A stretch of 64,000 nucleotides of DNA from NCBI GenBank assembly GCA_918797485.1, contig CAKKNE010000004.1:248001-312000 (forward strand), written 5' to 3'. This stretch comes from Pelagomonas calceolata. Taxonomy: Eukaryota; Sar; Pelagophyceae; Pelagomonadales; Pelagomonadaceae. A model generated the notes under the pieces. That model saw only the letters and a list, made by a program, of their open reading frames with translations. It was not told the origin of the DNA and did not search any database. The translations under genes and the position numbers were made by a program. Numbering within the stretch: the stretch's first letter is position 1; every line of letters begins with the position of its first letter. This document shows, in pieces, positions 9,282-18,727 of this stretch.

Positions 9282-10343
9282 CTACGCCTCGGCCGGGTCC
9301 CAGAGCCGGATCGTGCCGTCCTCGGACCCCGTGGCGAAGCGGCCCGCCTTCGCGTCGGGGTGGAAGCGCACGCACCTCACGGGACCGCAGTGCCCCTTGC
9401 GCTCCAATGAAACCTTGCCCGTCTTCACGTCAATCACGTGGACGCAGAGGTCACTCCCGACGTCGCCTACTTTTTTCGCACCCTTCTCCACACCCAGGGC
9501 GCCCTGGCGCGACCCCCCATGTCTTCCACCACCGACGACGATCTCTTTGCCGTCGTTCCTGAGAGAAGCCCCTCCTTCTTCCCGGAAGTGGACCGGACAA
9601 TCGATGACCTTCTTCGTAGACGTCCAGCGCACGGCGTCGACCAAGTGGACCTGTTCGCCCGAACAGACCGTTAACGTAGGCCCGAGAGCCCCATTCGTCA
9701 GCTCGAGGTCCATCACAGCATCTTTACCAACATCGATAATAGCAATAGGGTCATCACCGTCCACGCGCGGATCTAAAACACTGACTTTCCCGTCCGCCGC
9801 GCCGCAGACCAGTAACCCGGCTTCGGTCCAAGCGCACTTGTTAACGGTAACTTTCCTGCCATCACTATCGTCTCTCGCTCCAAACAAGCGCTCCGGGCCC
9901 GAAGCACCGAGGCCCGCCTCGACGTCGAAGACGCGTGCCGCGCCTTCTTTGCCCACCGTCGCGAGCAGTCTTCGGTCACTCGAGAAGTCCACACATTTCA
10001 CGACGTGGCGATGATCCAACGTAGCGAGGCAGTTGCCCGTGACCGCGTCCCAGACCTTGGCGGAGAAGTCGCCGCTCCCCGTGGCGCACAAGCGGGCCTC
10101 GGAACACAACTTCGCGGACCACACAGCCCCTTTGTGCCCCGCGAACGTGCCGATCCAGTCGCCCGTCGTCGCGTCTCTCAGCATGGGCTGGCCGTCCAAG
10201 CAGGCGCTCACGAGGAAGTAGCCGTCGGGCGTCTCGGGGCTGAAGGAGACCTCCGCTAAGGGCCGCGTGTGGCCGGGGCAGACGATGGGCGGCGGGCCCT
10301 TGGAGGAGTGCTCGCTGAGCAGTTCTTGGAGGGCGGCGGCCAT
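9282..10343 (-). CDS. STRAP: STRAP / unrip WD40 protein
   Basis: 353 residues from the ATG at 10343; an in-frame extension to 10463 looks like 5' leader. Seven WD40 blades. The N-terminal half matches STRAP closely: CPGHTRPLAEVSFSPETPDG, GYFLVSACLDGQPMLRD, TGDWIGTFAGHKGAVWSAKL and SAKVWDAVTGNCLATLDH. STRAP is a WD40 partner of the SMN/Gemin complex for snRNP assembly and was first described as a TGF-beta receptor-associated protein. The last blade ends SEDGTIRLWDPAEA. An Arg/Lys- and Gly-rich loop occurs about 80-90 residues before the end. Confidence 0.9.
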   Translation of the reverse strand: MAAALQELLSEHSSKGPPPIVCPGHTRPLAEVSFSPETPDGYFLVSACLDGQPMLRDATTGDWIGTFAGHKGAVWSAKLCSEARLCATGSGDFSAKVWDAVTGNCLATLDHRHVVKCVDFSSDRRLLATVGKEGAARVFDVEAGLGASGPERLFGARDDSDGRKVTVNKCAWTEAGLLVCGAADGKVSVLDPRVDGDDPIAIIDVGKDAVMDLELTNGALGPTLTVCSGEQVHLVDAVRWTSTKKVIDCPVHFREEGGASLRNDGKEIVVGGGRHGGSRQGALGVEKGAKKVGDVGSDLCVHVIDVKTGKVSLERKGHCGPVRCVRFHPDAKAGRFATGSEDGTIRLWDPAEA

Positions 10344-10545
10344 CTCTTTGTCGCGCCGGCGGCGTGCTGCGCGGATATGCTTGTGCAGCGAGTGTGCCTG
10401 GGGGGCTCGTAAAACGCAGCGGAAATGCTGTTTTTCGAGTGACCCTCGCAACAAGACGCTCACCGCTTATCCGCAACTTATTCCCACGCCGTGGTTCGCA
10501 GCGCTGGGGCTCAGCAAGCGAGCTGCCTCCTTTTTTGTCTGGCTT

Positions 10546-10569
10546 GCTAGTGTGTTACAGGCCGCTAGC
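10546..10569 (+). promoter_or_regulatory. Promoter palindrome copy
   Basis: GCTAG arm, core TGTGTTACAGGCCG, then CTAGC arm, 203 bp upstream of the STRAP ATG on the minus strand and just downstream of the glycosyltransferase-like gene. Confidence 0.7.
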
Positions 10570-10651
10570 CAAACTAGTGCTAGCTCCGTAAAAATATTAG
10601 CAAACGTCAGCACCGTAACAAGTCGGTTTTATAGTAAAAATTCACATCATA

Positions 10652-11992
10652 TTACGAACGCCGTCGCTGCGCCGGCCGCCGGCGCGCGACCTTCGCTTTT
10701 TTGGCGAAACCGCCGGGCGGCGCCTCGAGCAAACTCACGCTCGACCCCTTGCTCGTGGCGAAGGGACACCGGCCCGGCTCCTTGGCGCATTCGACAACGC
10801 ATTCTCGCGCTGCTAGATGGACATACGTCGCGTTCGGCCGGCCCCAGACGCAGTTCCTCGTGGGGCACGCCTCCTGGACGTGGTGCGGGCAGCCGACCGG
10901 ACACGAGAACGAGGGCTGGAAGGGCCGCGGGTTCGCCAGTAAGCATAGGGCCTCGTGCCGCCCGGCGGGCGCGTGGAACACGCCGTTGATCACCCTCGCA
11001 CGCGCCTGCTTGGGTTTTACGGAAACTCCCTTGGCGAGGCCGGAAACGCTGTCGAAGCTCGACGACGACGTCGTGTCCCGGACGGGGTGCATCAATTTGT
11101 GTGGAAACACCTTCTCGATCTCGTCGAAGACATCGGTGGAGATGGGCGGATCCAACAAGTAGTCGTTGATGCCGACCCAGCCTGCACTGATGTTTCCCAT
11201 CGTGCACCATTGGGTAATATTGCATAAAGTGGGCACGGCCGTCTCGGAGTGGCCGTAGGAGGGCGGGTCCGCCGCGCCGTCCTGGTCGAGCAACGCCGCG
11301 AATCTTGATGAAAAGCGCACGATCGCCCCGAACAAAATCGCGACCTCGGAATGGCCGCCGTGGCACGTGCTGAAGGGCCAGCCCCCCCGGTCGTTATGGA
11401 AACAGTCGAAGCGCGGGCCCTTCATCATGCCCGCGTTCCAGGCGCCGCCCTTGTGCGGCTTCGCATCTTTGGGCACCCACCCGACGCGCCACGCGAGCAG
11501 GTCCCTTGAATCATTCGCGTGGGCCTCGTAGAACCCGAGCCAGTTCCCGCCCGTGAGGGCGACGTCGTGCTCGACGCACCAGGCGTACTCGTAGTCCCTG
11601 CCCCGCAGCGCGTACGCATAAGCCAACTGCTGGTAGTGCGACTTCTTCAAGGCGGGCTGGCCTTTATTTTTGTGCATTTGGAGTTCTACATTTGGATAAT
11701 TCTCTTCAAACTCCTGGAGGCCGAACTTTATCGAGGACGCATCTTTGTGAAATTGCGCGCAGCACGTCGGCAGCGCGTCCGGGTCGTACAGGATGTGTAG
11801 ATCGTAGTTCTTCGCATTGTTCAGCGATGCGTGGAGCGATTTATAAATTCTTATGGTCAGAGCGTCGTCGACGTGCGTGCGGAAGAGCACGATCGACTTG
11901 AGGAGCCCGGCCCGCGCGCGCACGAACTGGGCCACCTCGTGGCCGCGGTTGCTGGCGCGCGCCGCGGCGGCGGCGAGGAGCAGCCTAAGCAT
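10652..11992 (-). CDS. Secreted glycosyltransferase-like protein
   Basis: 446 residues. Short N-terminal hydrophobic stretch (MLRLLLAAAAARAS, likely signal peptide). The first half looks like a GT-A nucleotide-sugar fold: KSIVLFRTH, YDLHILYDPD, then YEYAWCVEHDVALTGGNW, where EHDV could be the metal-binding DxD equivalent. A C-terminal Cys-rich block (PSFSCPVGCPHHVQEACPT) and a basic tail (KKAKVARRRPAQRRRS) follow. N-glycosylation sequons (NDS, NIT, NIS, NAT) suit the secretory pathway. The exact GT family is not recognised. Confidence 0.55.
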   Translation of the reverse strand: MLRLLLAAAAARASNRGHEVAQFVRARAGLLKSIVLFRTHVDDALTIRIYKSLHASLNNAKNYDLHILYDPDALPTCCAQFHKDASSIKFGLQEFEENYPNVELQMHKNKGQPALKKSHYQQLAYAYALRGRDYEYAWCVEHDVALTGGNWLGFYEAHANDSRDLLAWRVGWVPKDAKPHKGGAWNAGMMKGPRFDCFHNDRGGWPFSTCHGGHSEVAILFGAIVRFSSRFAALLDQDGAADPPSYGHSETAVPTLCNITQWCTMGNISAGWVGINDYLLDPPISTDVFDEIEKVFPHKLMHPVRDTTSSSSFDSVSGLAKGVSVKPKQARARVINGVFHAPAGRHEALCLLANPRPFQPSFSCPVGCPHHVQEACPTRNCVWGRPNATYVHLAARECVVECAKEPGRCPFATSKGSSVSLLEAPPGGFAKKAKVARRRPAQRRRS

Positions 11993-12054
11993 GCTGCCTC
12001 TTACTGATGTGGGGCAGCATCTGTATGAATTGCGAGATGGCAGCCTGTGAGTTT

Positions 12055-12078
12055 GCTAGTGTCTTACAGGCCGCTAGC
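12055..12078 (+). promoter_or_regulatory. Promoter palindrome copy
   Basis: Perfect-looking copy: GCTAG, TGTCTTACAGGCCG, CTAGC. It lies in the 425-bp divergent gap, 63 bp from the glycosyltransferase-like start (11992) and 340 bp before the gene at 12418. Confidence 0.75.
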
Positions 12079-12417
12079 GCCCGAATTTTAGCGAGACGCG
12101 TTGCGCACCCTTCTGACGACTAAAAGATTGAATGGGTTACGGATGCCTCGATCGAGCCAGGAAACTTTTCACTGCTTTGCTCTCCAAAAGCCCAAATCGA
12201 CTCGAGACTGCGAGGCGCGGCTCTCAATCGCATTCGCTTCCGCGTTGGCAAAAACTCAATTGACGCGACGATCCGGTTCAACAGACCGCAAACACTCGCG
12301 ATTTGAGCCATACAGCCGCGAGGCCGGGTCACCTCTCCGCGCGAGCGCTGGACAGTCGTGCGTGCCGCTTGACACTATTATTGTTGCCGCGGTGCTCGCA
12401 CGATCGGATTTGGAAGG

Positions 12418-13158
12418 ATGCGCAGCGCCGCCTGGCTCCTCGAGGCTCTCGTCGTCGCGTCGACCGCGCGAGGCGTCGCCGGAGTTACAGACGGAGCCGG
12501 CTGCGGCGCGACGTGCGGCGAGCGCGACGCGATCGTGGGGGCGGACGGTAAGTGGTCCGCGGTGCGCCGGGCGGTTCTCGACGACAACAAGGACTGGCCG
12601 ACGCGCGAGGAGAAACGCTTCGGCATCACGCTCCGTCTCCCGCGCGTGCCTGATGGATTTGATACGGACAAGACCCACGTCTCGCGTCCGGCGTTCTTTA
12701 GGACGGACGCGTTTAAATATTGTGTGGACGCGCGGCGGCCGTGGCCGACGGGCTGTAGCTCTATCGGTTCCTGGTCGCTGGTGCTGGAATTGACGTCCTA
12801 TGCCGCGACAATAACGTCAGCATTACTCTTCGCGTTCACGGGCGACTTCCTGGCGAACCGGAAGCTGTTTTCGCGGTTCTTGCTCTTCATCGCCTACGAA
12901 TGTCTGCTGGTCGCCGTGAAGGTGGCGTATCAATTGTTAAGGGACACGCCGCCGTTCGAAGTGAAGTTGCAAAGGAAGCGGGTGAATTTCTTAGGGAGGA
13001 AGATCGTCGCGGACGAGCCGGATGAAAGGAAGGAGGATAGTGATGATGAATCTGAAGAAGATGAAGCCCGACACCCGTTGATCGTGCACGACCGCGACCC
13101 GGAGCAGAACCTGGAAGCGTTACGGAACCCGGACGCGTACCGGCAGAACTTGGCCTAA
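12418..13158 (+). CDS. Membrane protein resembling the C-terminal end of anoctamins (TMEM16)
   Basis: 246 residues: signal-peptide-like N-terminus (about 1-22), a soluble stretch, two hydrophobic helices (SWSLVLELTSYAATITSALL about 121-140; FSRFLLFIAYECLLVAVKVA about 155-175), then an acidic tail with KEDSDDESEEDE. The first helix pair, preceded by CSSIGSW and followed by FAFTGDF, resembles the last helices of TMEM16 scramblases/channels, where IG-W....N.....FTSDF is common. The pore-forming helices are absent, so it is either a stand-alone relative, a truncated gene or a coincidental resemblance. The stop is 34 bp from the SEC31 stop (convergent). Confidence 0.5.
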   Translation: MRSAAWLLEALVVASTARGVAGVTDGAGCGATCGERDAIVGADGKWSAVRRAVLDDNKDWPTREEKRFGITLRLPRVPDGFDTDKTHVSRPAFFRTDAFKYCVDARRPWPTGCSSIGSWSLVLELTSYAATITSALLFAFTGDFLANRKLFSRFLLFIAYECLLVAVKVAYQLLRDTPPFEVKLQRKRVNFLGRKIVADEPDERKEDSDDESEEDEARHPLIVHDRDPEQNLEALRNPDAYRQNLA

Positions 13159-13192
13159 GTATCTATTACCCCTACTTATACGCAGCAACTAC

Positions 13193-16100
13193 TCACTGCA
13201 TCTTCTTCTGCGCCAGCTGGCAGAGGAACTTGACGCCCTTCAGCCAGTCCTTGTGCGCCGCCCAGTGGCTGTTCACGAGCGCGACCTGGACGGCCGACGC
13301 CGTCGCGTAGTCGCGCTGGAGCACGGCCGACACGAGGCGGTTGCACTGCACGATGACGTCCTCCTCGACCTGGCCGTAGGTCAGCTTCTCTTTGAGCTTT
13401 TCCGCGGCCTTACTACCTTCCGCGAGCTGGCGCTTCTCGGAGCCGTTCAGCGGGCATTGCGAGAGGTGCTGCACGAGCTGCTGCAGGCCCTGGGCGACGG
13501 CCGTCGCCTCCGGCGACTGGGCCACGGGCGCCGGCGGCGGCGCGGGCGCGGGCGGCGGCGCCGGCGCCGGGGCCGGCGGCGGCGCCGGGGCCGGCGCGGC
13601 CGTGAACCCGGCGCTCGAATACTGTGGTTGTTGCGGCGGCGGCGCGGCCCCGAAGCTCTGGGCCGGCTGGTCGAAGCCCTGGCTCGTCACGGGAGCCGGC
13701 GGCGCGAGGTTCGGCACGGAGTTCTGGCGCACGTGCGTCGGCATCGGAACCGAAGGCGCTTGCGTGATGGGCATGGGCATGGGCGCGGGCGCCGGCGTTG
13801 GTTGGACCGGTGCCGTCCGCACGGGCATCGGGACCGCCGTAGTAGGTTGCGGCGAAAACGCTTGCGTCGGCTGCGGCGAAAAAGTCTGAGGCTGCGGCGA
13901 GAAGGGCTGCGCCTGGGCGTAGGGGTCCGGCTGCGCGGGCTGCGGCGCGAAGGGCATCGGCGCCGGCGCCGGCGCGGCCCGCGTGAACGCCTGGGCCGGC
14001 TGCGCAACGGGTTGGGGAGGCGGGTCCCAGCGCGTCTCGCCCGTGTCCGCGTTGGCGTAGTACGTTCTTCCACTGGAAGGATCGCTGTGGGCCTGCCAGG
14101 GGTGCGGCAAAGCACCATCAGCTGGTTGCGCCGGCACGATGCCCGTGATCGCGGAAGAAGGTCTGACATCAGTAACTGGAAAGGAGGGTTGCACGTGATC
14201 ATAGGCGTTCGACGCCGCGCGATGCAACCGATCTAGTAACAACCTTGATGAATCATCTTGCGCTCCACAATATTTCGTGGCTGCGGCGATCTCGCCCTCG
14301 GCCGCGAGCTTTTCAGAGTACTGCGTGAACAGGTCCACGACCTCCGGTCCTAATGATCCTAAGGCTTGCGTCGGGTCCTGGTTCGGGTTCGAATCGTCCC
14401 TCGCGAAGACCGTGACCTTTTCTACCAAGTCCTGTAGTCCTGCAGTGTTCTCCTGTTTCTTGTAGTCGCTAATCCAAAAACTGACAGTCTTGGCGACGTT
14501 GACGGCGCACATGTAGCACAGCGAGGCCGCCGTCTGGTCGCGCTTCTCGTTCTCCAGGCGTTGTCCTAGGGCCTCGCAGAGTTGCGGGAACTCCTCGCTT
14601 TTGCCGTAGGTAGATAAAATAGCCAGGGTCTCCTCCCACTTATTCAAATCCGCGGTCTGGACGAGCTGATCGAGCTCGTTCGTGATGATGGCCCGGACGA
14701 CGCCGAGGAAGGGTCGTTTCCGAGCCGCTTTCTCGAAGTATCTCGCCCTAGTTTTCTCCCAGAGCTCGGCACCGCCGCACGACGCCAGCAACAGAGCGTC
14801 GGCCAGCGCGCCGTTCTTGAAGCAGCCCTCGACGGCGGCGTCGAAGTTCCCTACCAGTAAAGCTCGCTTCACGTCCGCCTCGGCCGCAGGTGTAAGTGGA
14901 GACTTCTCCTCGATAGATCTGTCAGAAGAGATGGACAACGATTGCGTTCTAGTAGCAAAAACATCTTCCGCCGACGTGTCGTCAACTGCAGGAGACGACG
15001 GCGTCGACGAGGGCGGCGGCGGCGGTGCGAACTGCTGCGCTATTTTTTGGGCGTCATACCCTAAGCATTCGAGCAGCTTCTCGCGGGCGTTCGGCTCGAA
15101 GATGAGCGCCATGAAGGTCCAGGTCCTCTTGTCTGCTGAGGTCTTTGCGGTTGCGACTTTGGCGTCGCAGAAGGCCGCATAATCCTGGGACGCTAGAGCG
15201 GCTTCGAACGCGCGACTAGCGTTCACCAGCGATCGATCTTCGACGTGCCTTCCTAGCTTTACTTGGGCCTTGGATTTGGACGAGAAGGACGCTAAGCGAC
15301 CACCAAAGCCGAAGGCGACACCGGAAGGCCTTCGGAGCCACTTCGGGGCCGTCCCGGAACCCGACGAGATCGAATGGATCTGCACGCTGCGATCAAAAGC
15401 GCAGGTCGCCAGGACGCCTTGCTGGGACGGACTCCATGCCACTTGATACCTTCTTCCTGCTGCGGCCTTGCCGAAGCCCCCGTTGCCCGGGGCAGAACCA
15501 CCAAATAAATCGGACGCGCCAGAACCAGAAGCCGCGCCGAAGTTCGTCGCTTGGGGAGAGCCCGGTTCCGCGCCGCCGCCCGGCAGTTCGTAGACGGCCT
15601 GCTGCGTGGACAGGTCCCACAGCAGCGTCTTGTTGTCCCGCGCGCAGGACGCGAGTAACGCGGTGTCGTCCGGGCACCAGTCAATACTCAGAATACCTTG
15701 CGTGTGGCCCCGTAACGTGCCGAGGGGCATTGTTGTTGATGACCGTAAATCCCACAGCCGCACGACGGGGTTGCCGTCGTCTCCGGAGGCAGTGGCCAGA
15801 TGGAGACCTTCTAGTGGATTCCAGGCAACGTCACTCACAGGACTCCTGGAGGCCGCGTCCCGTAACTCGCACCAGGGCTTCTTCTGCCTTAAATCCCACA
15901 CAATCGTCGCCCCCGATTGACTGGCCGTGGCGAGGATGTGGGACACTTGCGAGTTCCAGGCGACCCTCGTCACTTCGGCCGAATGTTTTGCCGCGTTCGG
16001 GGGCGGCGCCGGCACGAAGACCGTCGGCGCCTCGGGCCGTTCTAACGATGCAACAAACACCTCCTTGTCGGCGCCTCCTGATGCTAATAAATGCGCAGAG

Positions 16101-16510
16101 GCAGAGTGCGGATTGAATTGCAATCCATTCACGGGTCCGGAGTGCCTCTGCACGCGCGAGACATGCGCTTGCGGGTGGCCCGCGACCATCTTCGCCGCGT
16201 CCCACACATCCACGGAGCCGTCGGACATGCCGCCCGCCACCAAGCCTAGGGAGAGAGCATCGGCGGAGGCCTTCCCGGGTAGGGCGGACCAGGCCAACGA
16301 CACAAATCTCGACGAGGTCTTCGCTACCGCCGCCGGTTTCGACGTCGCACTCTCGTCGGTGAGGTCCAACGCATGGAGTTCTAGGCGCGCCCCATAATCG
16401 TCGAACCCCGCTCCTGACGCCTCGGTCGTGCCCAACGCGACCATACTCTTGGGGCCGGGGTACCAGGCGAGCGTCGCGCCGACATCTTCCACCGTTTTGA
16501 GGACGGTCAT
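13193..16510 (-). CDS. SEC31: SEC31, COPII outer coat, with an added WW domain
   Basis: 1105 residues. N-terminal seven-blade WD40 propeller (about 1-390; WDAAKMV, HKNDPV-like VTRVAWN, LWDLRSSTTMPLGTLRGHTQ), alpha-solenoid ACE1-like region (about 480-760), a Pro/Ala-rich linker (about 780-1000) and a C-terminal SRA1/Sec31 helical domain (CPLNGSEKRQLAEG...). This is the COPII cage rod that pairs with SEC13 on ER exit sites. Unusually, residues about 801-830 form a WW domain (PWQAHSDPSSGRTYYANADT followed by GETRWDPPPQP) with both Trp and the YY pair. Pro-rich repeats (APAPPPAPAPAPPP) follow. Single exon. Confidence 0.93.
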   Translation of the reverse strand: MTVLKTVEDVGATLAWYPGPKSMVALGTTEASGAGFDDYGARLELHALDLTDESATSKPAAVAKTSSRFVSLAWSALPGKASADALSLGLVAGGMSDGSVDVWDAAKMVAGHPQAHVSRVQRHSGPVNGLQFNPHSASAHLLASGGADKEVFVASLERPEAPTVFVPAPPPNAAKHSAEVTRVAWNSQVSHILATASQSGATIVWDLRQKKPWCELRDAASRSPVSDVAWNPLEGLHLATASGDDGNPVVRLWDLRSSTTMPLGTLRGHTQGILSIDWCPDDTALLASCARDNKTLLWDLSTQQAVYELPGGGAEPGSPQATNFGAASGSGASDLFGGSAPGNGGFGKAAAGRRYQVAWSPSQQGVLATCAFDRSVQIHSISSGSGTAPKWLRRPSGVAFGFGGRLASFSSKSKAQVKLGRHVEDRSLVNASRAFEAALASQDYAAFCDAKVATAKTSADKRTWTFMALIFEPNAREKLLECLGYDAQKIAQQFAPPPPPSSTPSSPAVDDTSAEDVFATRTQSLSISSDRSIEEKSPLTPAAEADVKRALLVGNFDAAVEGCFKNGALADALLLASCGGAELWEKTRARYFEKAARKRPFLGVVRAIITNELDQLVQTADLNKWEETLAILSTYGKSEEFPQLCEALGQRLENEKRDQTAASLCYMCAVNVAKTVSFWISDYKKQENTAGLQDLVEKVTVFARDDSNPNQDPTQALGSLGPEVVDLFTQYSEKLAAEGEIAAATKYCGAQDDSSRLLLDRLHRAASNAYDHVQPSFPVTDVRPSSAITGIVPAQPADGALPHPWQAHSDPSSGRTYYANADTGETRWDPPPQPVAQPAQAFTRAAPAPAPMPFAPQPAQPDPYAQAQPFSPQPQTFSPQPTQAFSPQPTTAVPMPVRTAPVQPTPAPAPMPMPITQAPSVPMPTHVRQNSVPNLAPPAPVTSQGFDQPAQSFGAAPPPQQPQYSSAGFTAAPAPAPPPAPAPAPPPAPAPPPAPVAQSPEATAVAQGLQQLVQHLSQCPLNGSEKRQLAEGSKAAEKLKEKLTYGQVEEDVIVQCNRLVSAVLQRDYATASAVQVALVNSHWAAHKDWLKGVKFLCQLAQKKMQ

Positions 16511-17028
16511 CTTGCTAACCCTTGCGCGCGCGCACGCGCCGCGTGGCAGACAGGCCTCCTTGGGAGTTTGGCTGCGGCCGCGTTTCTCTGGTGCAGCGCT
16601 CGACTACTGGCTGCACGCGTCGTGAAGGCAGCGCTACGCTATTTTCTTAGCACAATGGAGCAATGCTCCAGTCGTAATGGCCAAAGCGAGAGGCGGCGGC
16701 TTTGCTTATTTTTAGAGGCAGGCGAGATGGACCAATCGATTTCCCTTCACTGAGTAGCGCAGGCGTCCGGAGAGCTCTGTCTTGACTCGTCATCACCCTC
16801 TTTGTTATATTGAGCTAGTTATAACACACTAGAGATCCCCCAAAACAGCACTGTTGTGCCGCTAGATCACTGCAGTAGCCGGTGCAGACGCATACGGTGC
16901 GAGATATTACTTGTTGGGACAGCTGCGTCCGGTGCGCAAAGCAGGAGCTGCTAGTTTTGGCGCCCTGCACTGTTCACAGCAGTCTCAGCCAGGGCAGCGC
17001 TATCTGCGCAAGCGCTATCACTGCAGCA
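16511..17028. other. Divergent intergenic region with a weak palindrome copy
   Basis: 518 bp between the SEC31 and LRR gene starts. The only structured signal is GCTAGTTATAACACACTAG at 16814-16832, a diverged copy of the promoter palindrome (304 bp and 196 bp from the two start codons). An in-frame extension of the LRR gene to 16882 has no family resemblance and is taken as leader. Confidence 0.5.
16814..16833 (-). promoter_or_regulatory. Degenerate promoter palindrome copy
   Basis: GCTAG arm and CACACTAG arm retained; the inner GGCC/TGTAAG portion is diverged and four bases shorter than the full copies. Confidence 0.4.
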
Positions 17029-18600
17029 ATGAACGGCACACCGCCAAAACCGCCGCAATCGGCAGAAAAATGGCGCAAAAAGCGCGACGACGCCCGGCAA
17101 AAGAAGCAAGACCTCGACAGCGACGTCGCAACCGCGACCACCGTCCCGCTAAAAAACGTCTTCGCCACCTTAGCACCGACGACGGCAGAACGCATCAAGC
17201 GCATGCAAGCGAAGGCCGCACCGTCCAGTCCACCTCCTCCGCCGCCGCCGCGCCGGAGCATCGATCCGGCCGCGTGCGCAAGGCGGGAGGCCCGCGTCGC
17301 GTCCTTAGTGAGGTCGTCGCGCGACGCCTCGCCCGTGTCGAGCGTGGCGTCGACGCCGGTCAAAGTGCCGGTCGAGTCCGAGGCGCTGACGACGACGAGC
17401 CCCGACGTCGTGTCCGCCGCCGCCGCGTCGCTCCGCCGCGCGCCCGCGCGCTTCGCCACGGACGATTCGCCGGACGCCAAGACCGTGAACTCCGCCGCCG
17501 CGGCGCTCGCGGCGCTTTCGGTGCACGACAAAGCTGTTGCCGCGGGCGTCGTCGCCCACGCGGCCGCGGTCGACGCGGAGAAGCGCGACTCCACCGAGTC
17601 CTGGGACCAGTCGCCGCCGCAGCAACTAAGGGTCTGGCGGGGCGGCGGCGTCGGCGGGACAGGAAGAAGTGGCGTCGGCCGCGTCGGCCGCGAACCCGTG
17701 GAGCGGTCCCGGGCCCTCACGGCGCGATCCCGGGCGCCGCGGACCCCGATCCACGGCGCGCCGCGGAAACGAGCTTTGCCTCGCAGGAAGAAGGGCGATC
17801 CCGGCTTGGATGCGGCCGCCGAAGCCTACGCGGACTACTTCTGGCCCTGGCGGCGGAAGAAGCGGGAGGCGGCTTTTGATGAAGACATCATACCGAGAAA
17901 CTGGGACGTGGTCGGCGAGGGCGACTGCGACGACGGCGCGTGGCGGGCAAGATGGCGCACGCTGCGCATCGTCACGCAGAACTACCACGAGGGCGACGCC
18001 GTCGACGTGCGGGTCCCGCCGCCGGATTCTCATTTAGTAGAGACGGCGGGGCGGCCCTGGGCCGACGCCGTGGGCCGGGCCGCGAAGGACGCGACGTCGT
18101 TGGACGACTCGCGGCCGCTCGTCGCCGTGTCCTGCGTGGCGACGACGCAGAGCGACGCGGACGGCGTAGCTGCTCTATTTAGGGGATTGGACGCGGGGCC
18201 GCGCCTACCCTGGCGCGTGTCGCTGCGCTGCGTGTCTTTGGTGGGCCTCGGACTCGGCGACGAGAAAAGTCTCGGGGCGACGCTCCATGCGCTCACGAAG
18301 CTGCGGTGCCTGGACCTGTCGCGGAATTGTTTGCGGAGCGCGCCGCCGCAGCTGCCCGCGGGGTTGGTGCGATTGGCGCTCGCGGAGAATCGACTCAAGA
18401 GTTGCGTGCGGCTGGAGCAGCTGGCGTCGTTACGTGTACTAGATGTAGCGGGCAACCCGATCACGTCGACGCGCGCCTTCTTTCCGCTGGTGCTGTGCCG
18501 GATGACGCTGGTGGAGCTGCGCGTGCGCGACCTGAGGACGTGGGAGCCGTGCTGGCGGCGCAAGGTGAAGGACCTGTTTCCGAAGGCGACGGTGTTGTAA
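17029..18600 (+). CDS. Leucine-rich repeat protein (SDS22-like C-terminus)
   Basis: 523 residues from the ATG at 17029 (MNGTPPKPPQ). The first about 300 residues are low-complexity: basic, Pro-rich (SSPPPPPPPRR) and Ala/Ser-rich, probably disordered. The C-terminal about 120 residues hold LRRs of the SDS22 type: LTKLRCLDLSRNCLRSAPPQ, LVRLALAENRLKSC, LASLRVLDVAGNPITS, then an LRR-cap-like end (VLCRMTLVELRVRDLRTWEP, KVKDLFPKATVL). Such proteins bind phosphatases, tubulin or motor partners; the partner here is unknown. Convergent with the LRR gene at 18728. Confidence 0.7.
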   Translation: MNGTPPKPPQSAEKWRKKRDDARQKKQDLDSDVATATTVPLKNVFATLAPTTAERIKRMQAKAAPSSPPPPPPPRRSIDPAACARREARVASLVRSSRDASPVSSVASTPVKVPVESEALTTTSPDVVSAAAASLRRAPARFATDDSPDAKTVNSAAAALAALSVHDKAVAAGVVAHAAAVDAEKRDSTESWDQSPPQQLRVWRGGGVGGTGRSGVGRVGREPVERSRALTARSRAPRTPIHGAPRKRALPRRKKGDPGLDAAAEAYADYFWPWRRKKREAAFDEDIIPRNWDVVGEGDCDDGAWRARWRTLRIVTQNYHEGDAVDVRVPPPDSHLVETAGRPWADAVGRAAKDATSLDDSRPLVAVSCVATTQSDADGVAALFRGLDAGPRLPWRVSLRCVSLVGLGLGDEKSLGATLHALTKLRCLDLSRNCLRSAPPQLPAGLVRLALAENRLKSCVRLEQLASLRVLDVAGNPITSTRAFFPLVLCRMTLVELRVRDLRTWEPCWRRKVKDLFPKATVL

Positions 18601-18727
18601 GTTTTGTTGTTTGGTTTTTACGCGACGCTCCCCGGGGGGTGGGGAGTTTTGCTGGGTCTGGAGCGCTCGCATGTGAGTGGTGTGCCTCGCCGGGGAGGCT
18701 TCGCGCCGGGCGCGTTGATTTTCTTGT

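Noticed and set aside
13253-14236. Arg-rich plus-strand frame opposite SEC31
   Set aside because: Low-complexity mirror of the Pro/Ala linker.
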